Positions 6,918-15,307 are shown, numbered from the stretch's first letter. The stretch is 26,580 nucleotides of DNA from CAYOYH01 sp964408165 (GCA_964408165.1 CAYOYH010000006.1:1-26580); one strand, 5' to 3'. Notes: a model not told the origin generated them from the sequence alone. Translations and numbers: made by a program.

Positions 6918-8138
6918 TTACTCCAGAAATCTCACAGCCGCATCCAGCTGTGGGTCGGTATCATTTTCATAATCTTCATCTGTAAACTCGACTACTATGT
7001 CTGGCTCGATACCCTTTTGGTCGATGTTGCTACCTTCGGGCGTGAACCATCGAGCAATCGTAACCTTCAGTATTCCTCCGGCACTAAGCTCCTCCAGAGC
7101 TTGAACACTGCCCTTGCCAAAACTAGTCTCACCCACCAGTATCGCCACATTGTGATCTTTCAACGCTCCAGCTACAATTTCGCTGGCACTGGCGCTGCCT
7201 TGGTTAATAAGCACTACGGTTTCGAAACCGATAAACAGCCCTTCGCCCCTAGTCTTTAGGCTCTGAGTTACCAGATCGCCAGCTCGTTGCTCAACAACTA
7301 AGCTGTCATCAGGTAGCCACAGACCGGCGATATCTACCGAAGCGTCCAGGAAGCCACCGCCGTTATTCCGAAGGTCTAGGATAATCTTCGTCACTCCCTG
7401 GTTTTTGAATTCATCCACTACTTGGTAGGAAAGCGCTACCGTATCCTGGGCAAAGCGTGAAATTTGCATGTAGCCAATTCCGCTGTCTAAGACCTCGCTC
7501 GTAACACTCGGTACGGTGATTTCATCTCTAGTAATCACGACATCAAAGGTGGTGCCTTTGCGATTAATTGCCAGTGTCACATTGCTACCTTTTTCGCCGC
7601 GAATTTTGCTCACTGCTTCGCTAATCGAAATGCCAAGTGTCGACTCGCCATCTATTTCAACGATAGCATCACCCGCTCTAAGGCCGGCTTTTTGCGCCGG
7701 GAACCCAGACAGCGGTGCGACAATCACTATGCGGTCGTTTCTCAAGCCCAGCTCCGCACCGATACCCGTAAAGGTGCCGCTGAGCTCGTCTTGAAACTCT
7801 TTGGCCTCGGCGTCACTCAAAAAAATCGTGTAGGGATCGCCTGCAGACTGAGCCAACCCTTTCTTGATGCCATTCATTATATCGTCTAGCGTCAGCACGC
7901 CGTCGTATTTCTTACGAAGCGCATCGTAGAGTTCGTCGACAGATGAATAATCTAGCTGGTCAGGCAGCTCAACATTAGCACTATTGACGAAAAGATTAGT
8001 AAATCCAGAATGAATATCCCCCCAGCGATTGCCTAGAATAAACGCGAAAAGCGCCACAATTACAATTATGCCAATAAGATTCGTTTTGCTACTAGGAGAC
8101 AGCCTCTTGTCTTGCGTCTCCCCTTGGTCTTCTTTCAC
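6918..8138 (-). CDS. ctpA: S41 family C-terminal processing protease (CtpA/Prc-like)
   Basis: This 406-residue serine protease is anchored by one N-terminal membrane segment (residues about 20-36) and faces outside. A short helical linker region (60-115) is followed by a PDZ domain (about 120-205) and the catalytic domain. Ser317 in GSASASE and Lys342 in FGKGSVQ are 25 residues apart, the spacing of the Ser/Lys dyad in this family. These enzymes trim or degrade extracytoplasmic proteins, often regulators of cell-wall hydrolases. The start is a GTG at 8138 with AAGGGG upstream. It follows the LytM-like gene by 39 bases, and the order ftsE-ftsX-LytM-ctpA suggests a shared division role. The exact target is unknown. 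Confidence 0.93.
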   Translation of the reverse strand: MKEDQGETQDKRLSPSSKTNLIGIIVIVALFAFILGNRWGDIHSGFTNLFVNSANVELPDQLDYSSVDELYDALRKKYDGVLTLDDIMNGIKKGLAQSAGDPYTIFLSDAEAKEFQDELSGTFTGIGAELGLRNDRIVIVAPLSGFPAQKAGLRAGDAIVEIDGESTLGISISEAVSKIRGEKGSNVTLAINRKGTTFDVVITRDEITVPSVTSEVLDSGIGYMQISRFAQDTVALSYQVVDEFKNQGVTKIILDLRNNGGGFLDASVDIAGLWLPDDSLVVEQRAGDLVTQSLKTRGEGLFIGFETVVLINQGSASASEIVAGALKDHNVAILVGETSFGKGSVQALEELSAGGILKVTIARWFTPEGSNIDQKGIEPDIVVEFTDEDYENDTDPQLDAAVRFLE

Positions 8139-8177
8139 CTTCTACCCCTTTTTCTATCCCTTTTTGCCTGCAATTTA

Positions 8178-9374
8178 TTACCAGGGAAATGTATTGGCTC
8201 GGCAAGCGTTAAAAGCCGGATCGTCGGGAGCTACCATATGAGCGTAAGAGCTGTAGAACCCGTTGCCATGGTCAATTATAACCATAAAGTTGCTAAAAAT
8301 CGTACCGACAAACAAGCAACCCCTGTGAATTATATCACCATCGGCGATTGCCAGCAGCGGTGTGCCTTCAGGCGCTGCAATATCAACAGCGTCATGAAAA
8401 TGGCAACCGTGCACAGAGCTCCAAGGATAAACAAACCTTCCCGCCCATGACGTACAGCCCCACGGTTGAGTTATTATGCCGCCGCCACTTACTGGCCAAG
8501 TCCAGCCATTGTTGTTGATTAGCGCCACTGGGTTTACACCAAAAACAACCGTATCTGCGGTGTAGATCTTGAAGCTAAGATGCGGACCAGTTGAATATCC
8601 AGTATTGCCCAGTAGGCCAACTACCTGACCCTGCGAAACAGGCCCCAGGCTAGCAGCGTTGCCGAGTAGACTCCTAAGATAAGCGGCTAACTCCGCTTCA
8701 GCAGCGGCTTTTTGCGCTCGCAAATCTCTAGTCATCGCCTGATACCGAGCTTCTTCGCCCTGAGTTATCTCTAGGACACGCCGCTGCTCGGATTCCTTAG
8801 AATTAAGAATGCTCCTCTGTATCTCTAGCTTCACTAGTAAATCGTCCTGTACTTGCTTCTCTGCTTCGAGCTCAACTTTGAGTTGTTTGACCTCGTTAGC
8901 AGATTCATGCACCCGATCTTTAATACGAGACAAATACTCCTGCTGGTTAATGAAATCGGTGTAACTATCGCTAGACGCCAGCATTTCAATAGTGGATATG
9001 TTGCCGTCTTTGTAAAGAACTACGATAGCGTGTCGGAGCAGGTCTTTTTGCTTTTCTAATTCTTTCTGGGTTTGTTCGATCTTAAGTTCGAACTGGGCAA
9101 TTTTTGTCTGAGTAAGCTCTATTCTATTGGTTTCGTTGTTGATTTCTATCCGGAGCTGGTCAATCTTAGCTTTCAGGGTGTTTCCTTGCTCTCGAAGCTC
9201 TACCAAATAGGCTTCGTTGGCTACAATAGCTTGTTCCAACTGTGAACTTTTATGACGTAAATCGTTCTCTAGAGAAGCCGAGGTATTGACCGAAAGAACA
9301 AGGATGAAAATAAAAAAAAGTAGCACCGTCGCTACTACAGTAAAAATCAAAGAGGCAGAATTTCTTTTTGTCAT
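8178..9374 (-). CDS. EnvC-like coiled-coil protein with a permuted, degenerate LytM (M23) domain
   Basis: The protein is 398 residues from the ATG at 9374 (MTKRNSASLI); an in-frame ATG at 9383 and a GTG at 9401 are alternatives. One membrane helix (about 8-30) is followed by a long coiled coil (about 35-235). The LytM region has its usual parts in swapped order. The normally last part (GQVVGLLGNTGYSTGPHLSF, residues 249-268) comes first. The normally first part (TQPWG at 302-306, HDAVD with H327 and D331, YAHM with H379) follows, and the protein ends 19 residues later. The usual HxH is H265-L-S267, so one expected zinc ligand is Ser. Four cysteines (307, 324, 353, 391) may form disulfides. 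The position directly after ftsEX, the coiled coil and the altered active site fit an EnvC/PcsB-type partner of FtsEX. Residual peptidase activity cannot be excluded. Confidence 0.85.
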   Translation of the reverse strand: MTKRNSASLIFTVVATVLLFFIFILVLSVNTSASLENDLRHKSSQLEQAIVANEAYLVELREQGNTLKAKIDQLRIEINNETNRIELTQTKIAQFELKIEQTQKELEKQKDLLRHAIVVLYKDGNISTIEMLASSDSYTDFINQQEYLSRIKDRVHESANEVKQLKVELEAEKQVQDDLLVKLEIQRSILNSKESEQRRVLEITQGEEARYQAMTRDLRAQKAAAEAELAAYLRSLLGNAASLGPVSQGQVVGLLGNTGYSTGPHLSFKIYTADTVVFGVNPVALINNNGWTWPVSGGGIITQPWGCTSWAGRFVYPWSSVHGCHFHDAVDIAAPEGTPLLAIADGDIIHRGCLFVGTIFSNFMVIIDHGNGFYSSYAHMVAPDDPAFNACRANTFPW

Positions 9375-9410
9375 GGTGGACATACATAAGCATGATAGCA
9401 CAGTTCTGGA

Positions 9411-9450
9411 AGAATCTAGAATCTAGAATCTAGAATCTAGAACCTAGAAT
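9411..9450. repeat. heptanucleotide tandem repeat (AGAATCT)n
   Basis: Four exact AGAATCT units from 9411 to 9438 are followed by AGAACCT and a partial unit, giving 5.7 copies. The array lies just upstream of the LytM-like gene, in the ftsX-LytM spacer. Confidence 0.95.
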
Positions 9451-9638
9451 GGGGGGCGGTAGATGGGGAACGGGCTTTGCTATTCTTTCCCGCCGAAGGC
9501 GGACTCTACTGTCTACTTTTTAGCATTTGGCATATTAGCTCCCAGCTTCTATCCTCCGTTTCCCAGCAGGCAGGCTCCCACCTATCCCGACCACATCAAA
9601 AACTCCAAACTTCCACCATTCTCCATTCTAAATTCTCG
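9451..9638. repeat. degenerate heptad-periodic spacer between ftsX and the LytM-like gene
   Basis: No gene is seen. From 9505 the sequence reads in heptads TCTACTG, TCTACTT, TTTAGCA, TTTGGCA, TATTAGC, TCCCAGC. Another run before 9639 reads CTTCCAC, CATTCTC, CATTCTA, AATTCTC and reaches the ftsX stop codon. Positions 9505-9533 match 26521-26549 at 24 of 29 bases. A CCCGCCGAAGGCGG inverted repeat lies near 9490. Confidence 0.6.
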
Positions 9639-10568
9639 CTACCAATTCTTCAGACGCAAATAGCGAACTAGTGAAAATGTGCTCGATATCAAGCCGATAG
9701 CGATGCCTGCAAATATCGCCACACCCATTACTAAAACAAAATTATCGGAATACAGCTCTACCGTTGGTTTGATCAGCAGATGGTTTTCTAATCTTGGCCC
9801 AAGCCCTAGCAGTAGGCTGTACGCAATTACAGTCGCAATAATGCCCGCAAACAAGCCATACATGGCCGCTTCAAACATGAAAGGTCCGCGAATATAGCGA
9901 GGCGTGGCTCCGATAAGTTTCATGATTTCAATTTCGTCACTACGAGTGAAGACAGCCATACGAATAGTGTTGAATACAATCAGAATGGATATGACGGCAA
10001 ACATTGACGCCGCACCGATACTGGCCAGCGCTATGAAATCCTGAGCTCTAGCAATGTTGGCTATCGATTCACGGCGCGCTTCATTGACGCTTGTTTCGTC
10101 TACTACTGCTGCGAACTCTGCCTTCGATGCCACTTCAACTATGGCATCAATATAGCTCAAATCTTTCGGCACCACCTCGAAGGACGCCGGCAATACATCC
10201 GGCCCAGTCAGTGCAAACACTGCCATCAGAGTATCATCACCCCTGTTTTGTTCTTGAAAAATCGCTAGGGCGTCTTGCGTAGAGACGAACCTCACTTCTT
10301 TAACATTTTCGCTATTCTCTAGTACGGTTCGCAGTTGCTCGGTCGCAGTTTCCTCGGCGCCGTCTTTCAAAAAAACCGACACCGTAATTTGCTCGGCAAT
10401 ATCGGAAACAGTATCAGTGAGTGTACTGTTGACCATTGAGGAACTCAAAATAATCGTCAGCGTCACCACCATTATTGCTACCGCAGAAGTAGACAGCCAG
10501 GCATTTCGGATAAAATTATGAAAGCCAGCATTAGCAATACGACCAAAAGAAATTAGTGAACGCCTCAT
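9639..10568 (-). CDS. ftsX: cell division protein FtsX
   Basis: This is the membrane subunit of the FtsEX ABC complex that links the divisome to peptidoglycan hydrolases. The 309-residue protein has a first membrane helix at about 20-45, an extracytoplasmic domain (about 50-165, with the SVFLKDGAEE and VKEVRFVSTQDAL segments) and three further helices in the C-terminal half (about 170-200, 225-250, 275-300). The conserved DEIEIMKLIGAT motif is present near residue 212. The ATG start overlaps the ftsE stop (ATGA), implying translational coupling. Confidence 0.95.
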   Translation of the reverse strand: MRRSLISFGRIANAGFHNFIRNAWLSTSAVAIMVVTLTIILSSSMVNSTLTDTVSDIAEQITVSVFLKDGAEETATEQLRTVLENSENVKEVRFVSTQDALAIFQEQNRGDDTLMAVFALTGPDVLPASFEVVPKDLSYIDAIVEVASKAEFAAVVDETSVNEARRESIANIARAQDFIALASIGAASMFAVISILIVFNTIRMAVFTRSDEIEIMKLIGATPRYIRGPFMFEAAMYGLFAGIIATVIAYSLLLGLGPRLENHLLIKPTVELYSDNFVLVMGVAIFAGIAIGLISSTFSLVRYLRLKNW

Positions 10569-11251
10569 TCTTTGTAGCCTCCCCGCGCCTGGTCTTTGGC
10601 AATTTTACCATCTCTGATAGTTACTACACGGCGCTTGAGTTTATCGACGATTTCTTTGTTGTGAGTAGTCAAAATTACAGTTGTGCCGTGTTTATTAATC
10701 TTTTGCAAAACCTTCACTACATCCCAGGCGTGTTTTGGGTCTAGGTTTCCCGTCGGCTCGTCAGCAATCAAAATTTTAGGCTGGCGAACAATCGCCCGAG
10801 CAATGGCAACTCTTTGTTTTTCGCCACCAGAGAGCTGGTTGGGGAAATGATCATCCTTGCCGTCAAGCCCAACTATGCCTAGAACTTTCGGAACCGTCCT
10901 CTTTATCTCCTTATTGCTCATGCCCACTATCTCCAGAGCAAAAGAAACATTCTCAAAGACTGTTTTGTCGCGCAAAAGCTTAAAATCCTGATAAACAACG
11001 CCGATTTTACGGCGCAGAGTGGGGATTTCCTTGTCTTTAAGTCTGTCGTAGTCAATACCGCCAACAATTATCTTGCCACTTGAAGGCTTCTCCTCCCTAG
11101 TGAGGAGCTTCATCAGTGTAGATTTGCCCGCACCCGAACTACCAACAATAATTACAAATTCTTTGGCTTCAATATGCAAACTAACTTGGTCCAAGGCTGG
11201 AATCGTATTTGCACGACCGTAATTTTTACTGACTCTGTCTATGAGTATCAT
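10565..11251 (-). CDS. ftsE: cell division ATP-binding protein FtsE
   Basis: This ABC ATPase drives FtsX. The longest frame starts at 11257, but the family-like start MILIDRVSKNYG is two codons in, at 11251. In the longer numbering Walker A is GSSGAGKST (39-47), the signature is LSGGEKQ (142-148) and Walker B is LIADEP (163-168). A putative promoter (TTGGAG, 17 bases, TATACT at 11263-11291) would begin transcription almost at the start codon. The gene is followed by ftsX with a 4-bp overlap, then the LytM-like gene and ctpA. Confidence 0.96.
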   Translation of the reverse strand: MILIDRVSKNYGRANTIPALDQVSLHIEAKEFVIIVGSSGAGKSTLMKLLTREEKPSSGKIIVGGIDYDRLKDKEIPTLRRKIGVVYQDFKLLRDKTVFENVSFALEIVGMSNKEIKRTVPKVLGIVGLDGKDDHFPNQLSGGEKQRVAIARAIVRQPKILIADEPTGNLDPKHAWDVVKVLQKINKHGTTVILTTHNKEIVDKLKRRVVTIRDGKIAKDQARGGYKE

Positions 11252-11262
11252 AAGCATTGTAG

Positions 11263-11291
11263 AGTATAGTGCACAAACTCCTCTGCTCCAA
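11263..11291 (-). promoter_or_regulatory. putative promoter of the ftsEX operon
   Basis: Reading leftwards, TTGGAG (complement of 11286-11291) and TATACT (complement of 11263-11268) have 17-base spacing. The -10 box is only about 11 bases from the ATG at 11251, so the message would be nearly leaderless. No ribosome binding site lies between them. Confidence 0.4.
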
Positions 11292-11299
11292 AAAAATGG

Positions 11300-12367
11300 C
11301 TACGAGAGCGACAACCCGGCGTTAATTACCTCGTCAATTTCACCATTCAAGACGGAATCAGCGTCGGTGGTTTCAAAGCCAGAACGCGAATCTTTAACTA
11401 GTGTGTACGGGTGCAGGACGTAGTTGCGTATTTGATTGCCCCACGCCGTTTCTTTGTTTGGGCCGCGAAGCTGAGAAATCTTGTCTTTTTGCTGTTCTAG
11501 ACGCAGCTGAGTTAGCCGTGCCAGAAGTATTTTCATAGCAGTTTCACGGTTTTGAATTTGAGATTTTTCGTTTTGAATCGACACCACTACGCCAGTCGGA
11601 ATGTGAGTAATTCTAACTGCTGAATCGGTGGTATTTACCGATTGACCACCGTGACCGCCAGCTCTAAAAACATCAATCCGCAAATCGTTTTGGTCTATTT
11701 CAACTTCACCGAGTGTCTCGATTTGTGGCAGTACTTCAACCATGGCAAACGATGTCTCCCTAGACCCTGCCGAATTGAAAGGACTTTTCCTGACTAGCCG
11801 GTGGACGCCGTGTTCGTTTCTCAGTTTTCCGTAAACATTGGTTCCACTCATGATAATCGTAGCGCTTTTGATGCCGACTTCTTCGCCACGCGATTCGTCC
11901 ACCTGTTGAGTTTTCACACCAGTTTTTTGCGCCCAGCGCAGGTACATTCTGCGAAGCATATCTGCCCAGTCCTGAGCATCGGTTCCCCCCGCCCCAGATT
12001 GAAGTGTCATCACCGCATTGTAGCCGTCGTACGGTCCACTAAATTTCAGCTCGCCCTCCAGCGCTAAGTACTCTTTCTCCAGCTTCGCCAACTGTTCCTT
12101 GACCTCTGCCTCTAGCCCTCCATCATCTATTTGCAAAAGCTCTAAAAGCTCATCGGTTTTGACCAGCAAATCAACCCAAGGAGCAACCTGTTTTTCAAGT
12201 TTCGCCTGACGCTGAGTCACCTTTTGCGCCGACGCCGAATCAGACCAGAAATCACTGCCGGCTATTTGCTTGGTAAGCTCTGCTAACTTCTGGTTTTTTT
12301 CGTCAATGCCCAGCTTTTCATGAGCAGTCTTGACTCGGTCTTTAAATTTAATAATTTTCGTGTTCAA
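11300..12367 (-). CDS. prfB: peptide chain release factor 2
   Basis: This factor terminates translation at UGA and UAA. The 355-residue protein shows the RF2 recognition tripeptide SPF (in VRKSPFNSAGSRE) and the catalytic GGQ loop (AGGHGGQSVNTTDSAV). The start is TTG at 12367 with a strong AGGAGGG ribosome binding site a few bases upstream. The region corresponding to the CUU-UGA programmed frameshift of many prfB genes (here AHEKLGIDEKNQKL) is read in one frame with no UGA, so autoregulatory frameshifting is absent. The gene follows murD by 9 bases. Confidence 0.97.
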   Translation of the reverse strand: MNTKIIKFKDRVKTAHEKLGIDEKNQKLAELTKQIAGSDFWSDSASAQKVTQRQAKLEKQVAPWVDLLVKTDELLELLQIDDGGLEAEVKEQLAKLEKEYLALEGELKFSGPYDGYNAVMTLQSGAGGTDAQDWADMLRRMYLRWAQKTGVKTQQVDESRGEEVGIKSATIIMSGTNVYGKLRNEHGVHRLVRKSPFNSAGSRETSFAMVEVLPQIETLGEVEIDQNDLRIDVFRAGGHGGQSVNTTDSAVRITHIPTGVVVSIQNEKSQIQNRETAMKILLARLTQLRLEQQKDKISQLRGPNKETAWGNQIRNYVLHPYTLVKDSRSGFETTDADSVLNGEIDEVINAGLSLS

Positions 12368-12376
12368 ACCGCCCTC

Positions 12377-14011
12377 CTATAGCTTTGAAACAATTTGACG
12401 AAACAATTCACCGCGCTGTTTGTAGTCCTTGAACATACCGAAGCTAGCACAGGCCGGCGACAGCAAAACAGTGTCGCCTTGGTTGGCAAACTCAGCAGCT
12501 TTGGCAATGGTGGACTCAAAATCTCCACTCATTTTCAGAGCCTCATTGTAGCCTGCCGATTTTAGCGCTTGGTCGATGGTCTCGGCCATGTCGCCAATCA
12601 AAATTACTCGGTTAATATTGGCACGAAGCGCTATAGATTTCGCCAAATAACTGTAGTCAGATTGTTTGTCGCTGCCGCCAAGTATCAGCACAATCTTGCC
12701 CTCGTCGAAAGAACTAATCGCCGCTATCGTTGCCCCCGGAATAGTGGCAAAGCTGTCGTTATAATATTTAACTCCCTGTACTTCTTTGACAAATTCAAGC
12801 CGGTGCTCTAGCCCAGTGAAATTCCTAATTGCCCGCTTGGCAGCCTTTGTATCCTGGGTGAATTCCCAGGCGGCAGTCAAAGCCGCACAGATATTCTCGT
12901 GGTTGTGTAGCCCAACCAACCCAAAATCCCGAACCGGCATTATTTTCTCCCGACCTACCACTAGCCAAGAATTATCAATTCGGGCCGTTTGCGACGCCAT
13001 GTATTTCTTTTTCACACCATTGCCACCTCTGCCGACCCGAGCACTCATTTCGTTAGACGGGTGCATAATAGTTATGTCTTTGGCGCTTTGGTGTTTGGCA
13101 ATATTGGCTTTGGCGTTTATGTAGTCATCCAGGTCTTTGTGGACATCTAAATGCTCCGGCTCCATCATCAACACCACCGCAATGTGAGGACTGAGTGTCA
13201 TGTCCCATAGCTGAAAACTAGACATCTCGTAGACGACGATATCGCCAGTCTTTATTTTTTCAAGTTCGCTAAGCGCTGGTTTGCCGATATTGCCCAGTAG
13301 ATGGTTCTCGATCTTGGCTTCACTGAGTATTTCGGCGATCAAAGACGCGGTGGTGCCTTTGCCCTTCGTCCCGGTGATGCCAATAATTTTCGCGTCAGTT
13401 AGCTCCAGAAATAGCTGAGAAACCGACGATACCTGGGCGGTGGTTTTTAGTCTGTGGGGCGACAAGCTGGGTGAGCGAATAATCAAATCGTAGCCGTCTA
13501 GATCCCACTCCTCGACAATCGATACCGTAGTGTTTTCAGGATGTTCGTCAGATGGTTTTTCGTCATAGACATCAACAGTGGCGCCGACAGCCATGAAAAA
13601 CTTATACGCCGATTTCCCCTCGGCTCCAAAACCAGCGATGGCAATTGTGCTGTTTTTTAGTTTATAGCGATCCCGATGCGGAAGCTGTGAATTCCTGGCA
13701 ATGGATTGCTGAGACCGAAAATCTACTTTTCCGATTGAGGCATATCTGGTGATTCCAGAACTTACACATTTGAAACTTGATGTCAGTTTACTCCAGGTGG
13801 AATTCAGGGTTTTTTTCTCTGGTGGAAACATAGCTGTAGCTATGTTGACCATCAGAAAAATAATCCTGGAACCGCCCGGTGTAGACTGGCACAAATGGTA
13901 AGTGTGTGAGCCCTGAAGGTGTCGAGTGAGGAAAGTGGGTTTTTGGTCAGCAAGGCAGGTCGGGAAAGACAGCCTTTGTTTTGGGGTTGTTATACCTGCT
14001 ACTATTTCCAT
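12377..14011 (-). CDS. murD: UDP-N-acetylmuramoylalanine--D-glutamate ligase, with an anomalous N-terminal extension
   Basis: The enzyme adds D-glutamate to UDP-MurNAc-L-Ala in the cytoplasmic steps of peptidoglycan synthesis. The MurD core begins near 13660 (STIAIAGFGAEGKSAY) and includes the ATP-binding GITGTKGKGTT, then MEPEHLDVH, GLEHRLEFV and YNDSFATIP. Its remaining length is normal. Ahead of it lie about 120 extra codons with no MurD similarity. They contain a complete copy of the structured repeat (13760-13903), read through without a stop. No in-frame ATG, GTG or TTG is seen near the expected start; the nearest in-frame ATGs (codons 54 and 61) are inside the repeat. Either translation begins upstream through the repeat, or a rare start codon (for example ATT, about 15 codons before the core) is used, or an assembly error or frameshift hides the real start. 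The ORF start overlaps the M16 gene by 10 bases. Confidence 0.85.
   Translation of the reverse strand: MEIVAGITTPKQRLSFPTCLADQKPTFLTRHLQGSHTYHLCQSTPGGSRIIFLMVNIATAMFPPEKKTLNSTWSKLTSSFKCVSSGITRYASIGKVDFRSQQSIARNSQLPHRDRYKLKNSTIAIAGFGAEGKSAYKFFMAVGATVDVYDEKPSDEHPENTTVSIVEEWDLDGYDLIIRSPSLSPHRLKTTAQVSSVSQLFLELTDAKIIGITGTKGKGTTASLIAEILSEAKIENHLLGNIGKPALSELEKIKTGDIVVYEMSSFQLWDMTLSPHIAVVLMMEPEHLDVHKDLDDYINAKANIAKHQSAKDITIMHPSNEMSARVGRGGNGVKKKYMASQTARIDNSWLVVGREKIMPVRDFGLVGLHNHENICAALTAAWEFTQDTKAAKRAIRNFTGLEHRLEFVKEVQGVKYYNDSFATIPGATIAAISSFDEGKIVLILGGSDKQSDYSYLAKSIALRANINRVILIGDMAETIDQALKSAGYNEALKMSGDFESTIAKAAEFANQGDTVLLSPACASFGMFKDYKQRGELFRQIVSKL
13760..13903. mobile_element. structured repeat copy A (MITE-like), in the murD 5' region
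   Basis: The copy begins ACTTACACATTTG and ends CAAATGGTAAGT, inverted arms with a one-base bulge. Internal stems are CCAGGTGG with CCGCCCGG, TCTGGTGG with CCATCAGA, and an apical AACATAGC/GCTATGTT hairpin with a 4-base loop. It aligns along its whole length with the copy at 20382-20540; for instance ATGTCAGTTT and CAGAAAAATAA are identical in both. No target duplication is visible, so it is probably older. It codes for no transposase. Confidence 0.85.
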
Positions 14012-15291
14012 ATCTTGCTCACAGCGGTGTTGAGTTTAGCGACCTTGGCGACATGAGTTTTGCGACCCAGCACTCCAAAGTTCCAGTTTTCGCTACTGTG
14101 CATTAACTTGTGAATCACTCTTTGAATATCACCGCGAGTTATTGATTTGATTAAATTGGTTCGCTCGGTGAAATTGTAAAATTCGTCATACGTAAAATAT
14201 CTCGAATACCAGTTAACCAAATGCTGGAGGGTTTGATACCGTATCTGAAAACTCCCCAAGGCGTTTTGTTTGGCATTTCTTAACTCTGCTTCGGTCATGC
14301 CGTCGCGGATGAATTTGGCTAACTCGAAGGAAACGAACTTCACTAACCCGTCAGCTTTTGCAGGAATGACGCTACCAAACAGCGACATCGAACTAATTTG
14401 GCTGTAGCTTCCACCCACCGAATGGATTCCATAAAGCAAGCCCTTTTCACGACCCTTGCCAAATATTCTCGAGTCCCAAGCTCCAGTCAGAGTGTAGTTG
14501 ATGAACTCTAGCGCCAACGCCTCTCTTTCGCTAAGCTCGCCTTCAGCCGACAGACGGAGGGCAAAAAACAGTTTGTCGACATCTTTGACGATGGCCACTG
14601 GTTCGTTAGCCGTGGCTAGCACCGTGCCCACCAGCTTCTTCCGGTCGCCCCCTGGAAGTTGCTTAGTGTAGCGCTCTAGCAGGCGCAACATGTCGCTTTG
14701 TTTATCTAGAACGTCACCAGTAATTATGAATCGCATATTCGGCGCTTGATGAGTTTGTTCGTGGTGCTGGTGGAGGTCTTTCGGTCTAATGGCCGGTAGC
14801 TGATCTAGCCTGGTTTGATAGTCCAATATTTTATCGTCTCCCATCGATTGTTCTAGGGCAATGTTGAGCGTTAGCGGATAGTGCATCAGCCGTGATGATA
14901 GCTCCTCGACAATAGTCCCCTGCTCTGTCTCAAATTCAGATGGCAAAAACCGCGGCGTGGTCAAACCCTGCCAAAAAAGCTTCATTATCCTCTCCCACTC
15001 AAAATCGGCAGTTTCGGCATAGTAGCCATTGAGCACGTTGTCGGTGTAGGCGTTATGCAGTGCCCCGTTGAGTCCAAACTCTCTGGAAAACTCTCTGGAG
15101 TTTTTGTAGTATTTGTTGGCACCGAAAATCATGTGCTCCATGGAATGAGGCACTTCGTATTTCGATTTGTCTACGAAATCGTACCCCGACATGAAAGTAA
15201 ACTCCATGTTTACAATCGTAGAGCCGGACACATTGACCAGCAGGCCTTTGGAGCCGGTGCTTAACTTTATTTCCTTTACGCTGTGTTTCAT
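14002..15291 (-). CDS. M16 family zinc metallopeptidase
   Basis: This 429-residue protein belongs to the pitrilysin/processing-peptidase family. The inverted zinc motif HxxEH is H49-S-M-E52-H53 and the distal ligand glutamate is E129, 76 residues after H53, exactly the family spacing, so the domain should be catalytically competent. A second M16-like half follows (from about 220), with KGREKGLLYGIHS and a substrate-binding-like region. There is no signal peptide, so it is likely cytoplasmic. It is 16 bases downstream of secA and its stop overlaps the start of the murD frame. The physiological substrate is unknown. Confidence 0.9.
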   Translation of the reverse strand: MKHSVKEIKLSTGSKGLLVNVSGSTIVNMEFTFMSGYDFVDKSKYEVPHSMEHMIFGANKYYKNSREFSREFGLNGALHNAYTDNVLNGYYAETADFEWERIMKLFWQGLTTPRFLPSEFETEQGTIVEELSSRLMHYPLTLNIALEQSMGDDKILDYQTRLDQLPAIRPKDLHQHHEQTHQAPNMRFIITGDVLDKQSDMLRLLERYTKQLPGGDRKKLVGTVLATANEPVAIVKDVDKLFFALRLSAEGELSEREALALEFINYTLTGAWDSRIFGKGREKGLLYGIHSVGGSYSQISSMSLFGSVIPAKADGLVKFVSFELAKFIRDGMTEAELRNAKQNALGSFQIRYQTLQHLVNWYSRYFTYDEFYNFTERTNLIKSITRGDIQRVIHKLMHSSENWNFGVLGRKTHVAKVAKLNTAVSKIWK

Positions 15292-15307
15292 CGAGCATCA
15301 ACCGCCT

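Noticed and set aside
8178..8260. Frameshift truncation of the LytM-like protein
   Set aside because: The missing C-terminal LytM part is already present ahead of the HDAVD part, and only 39 bases separate the stop from ctpA, too few to hold it.
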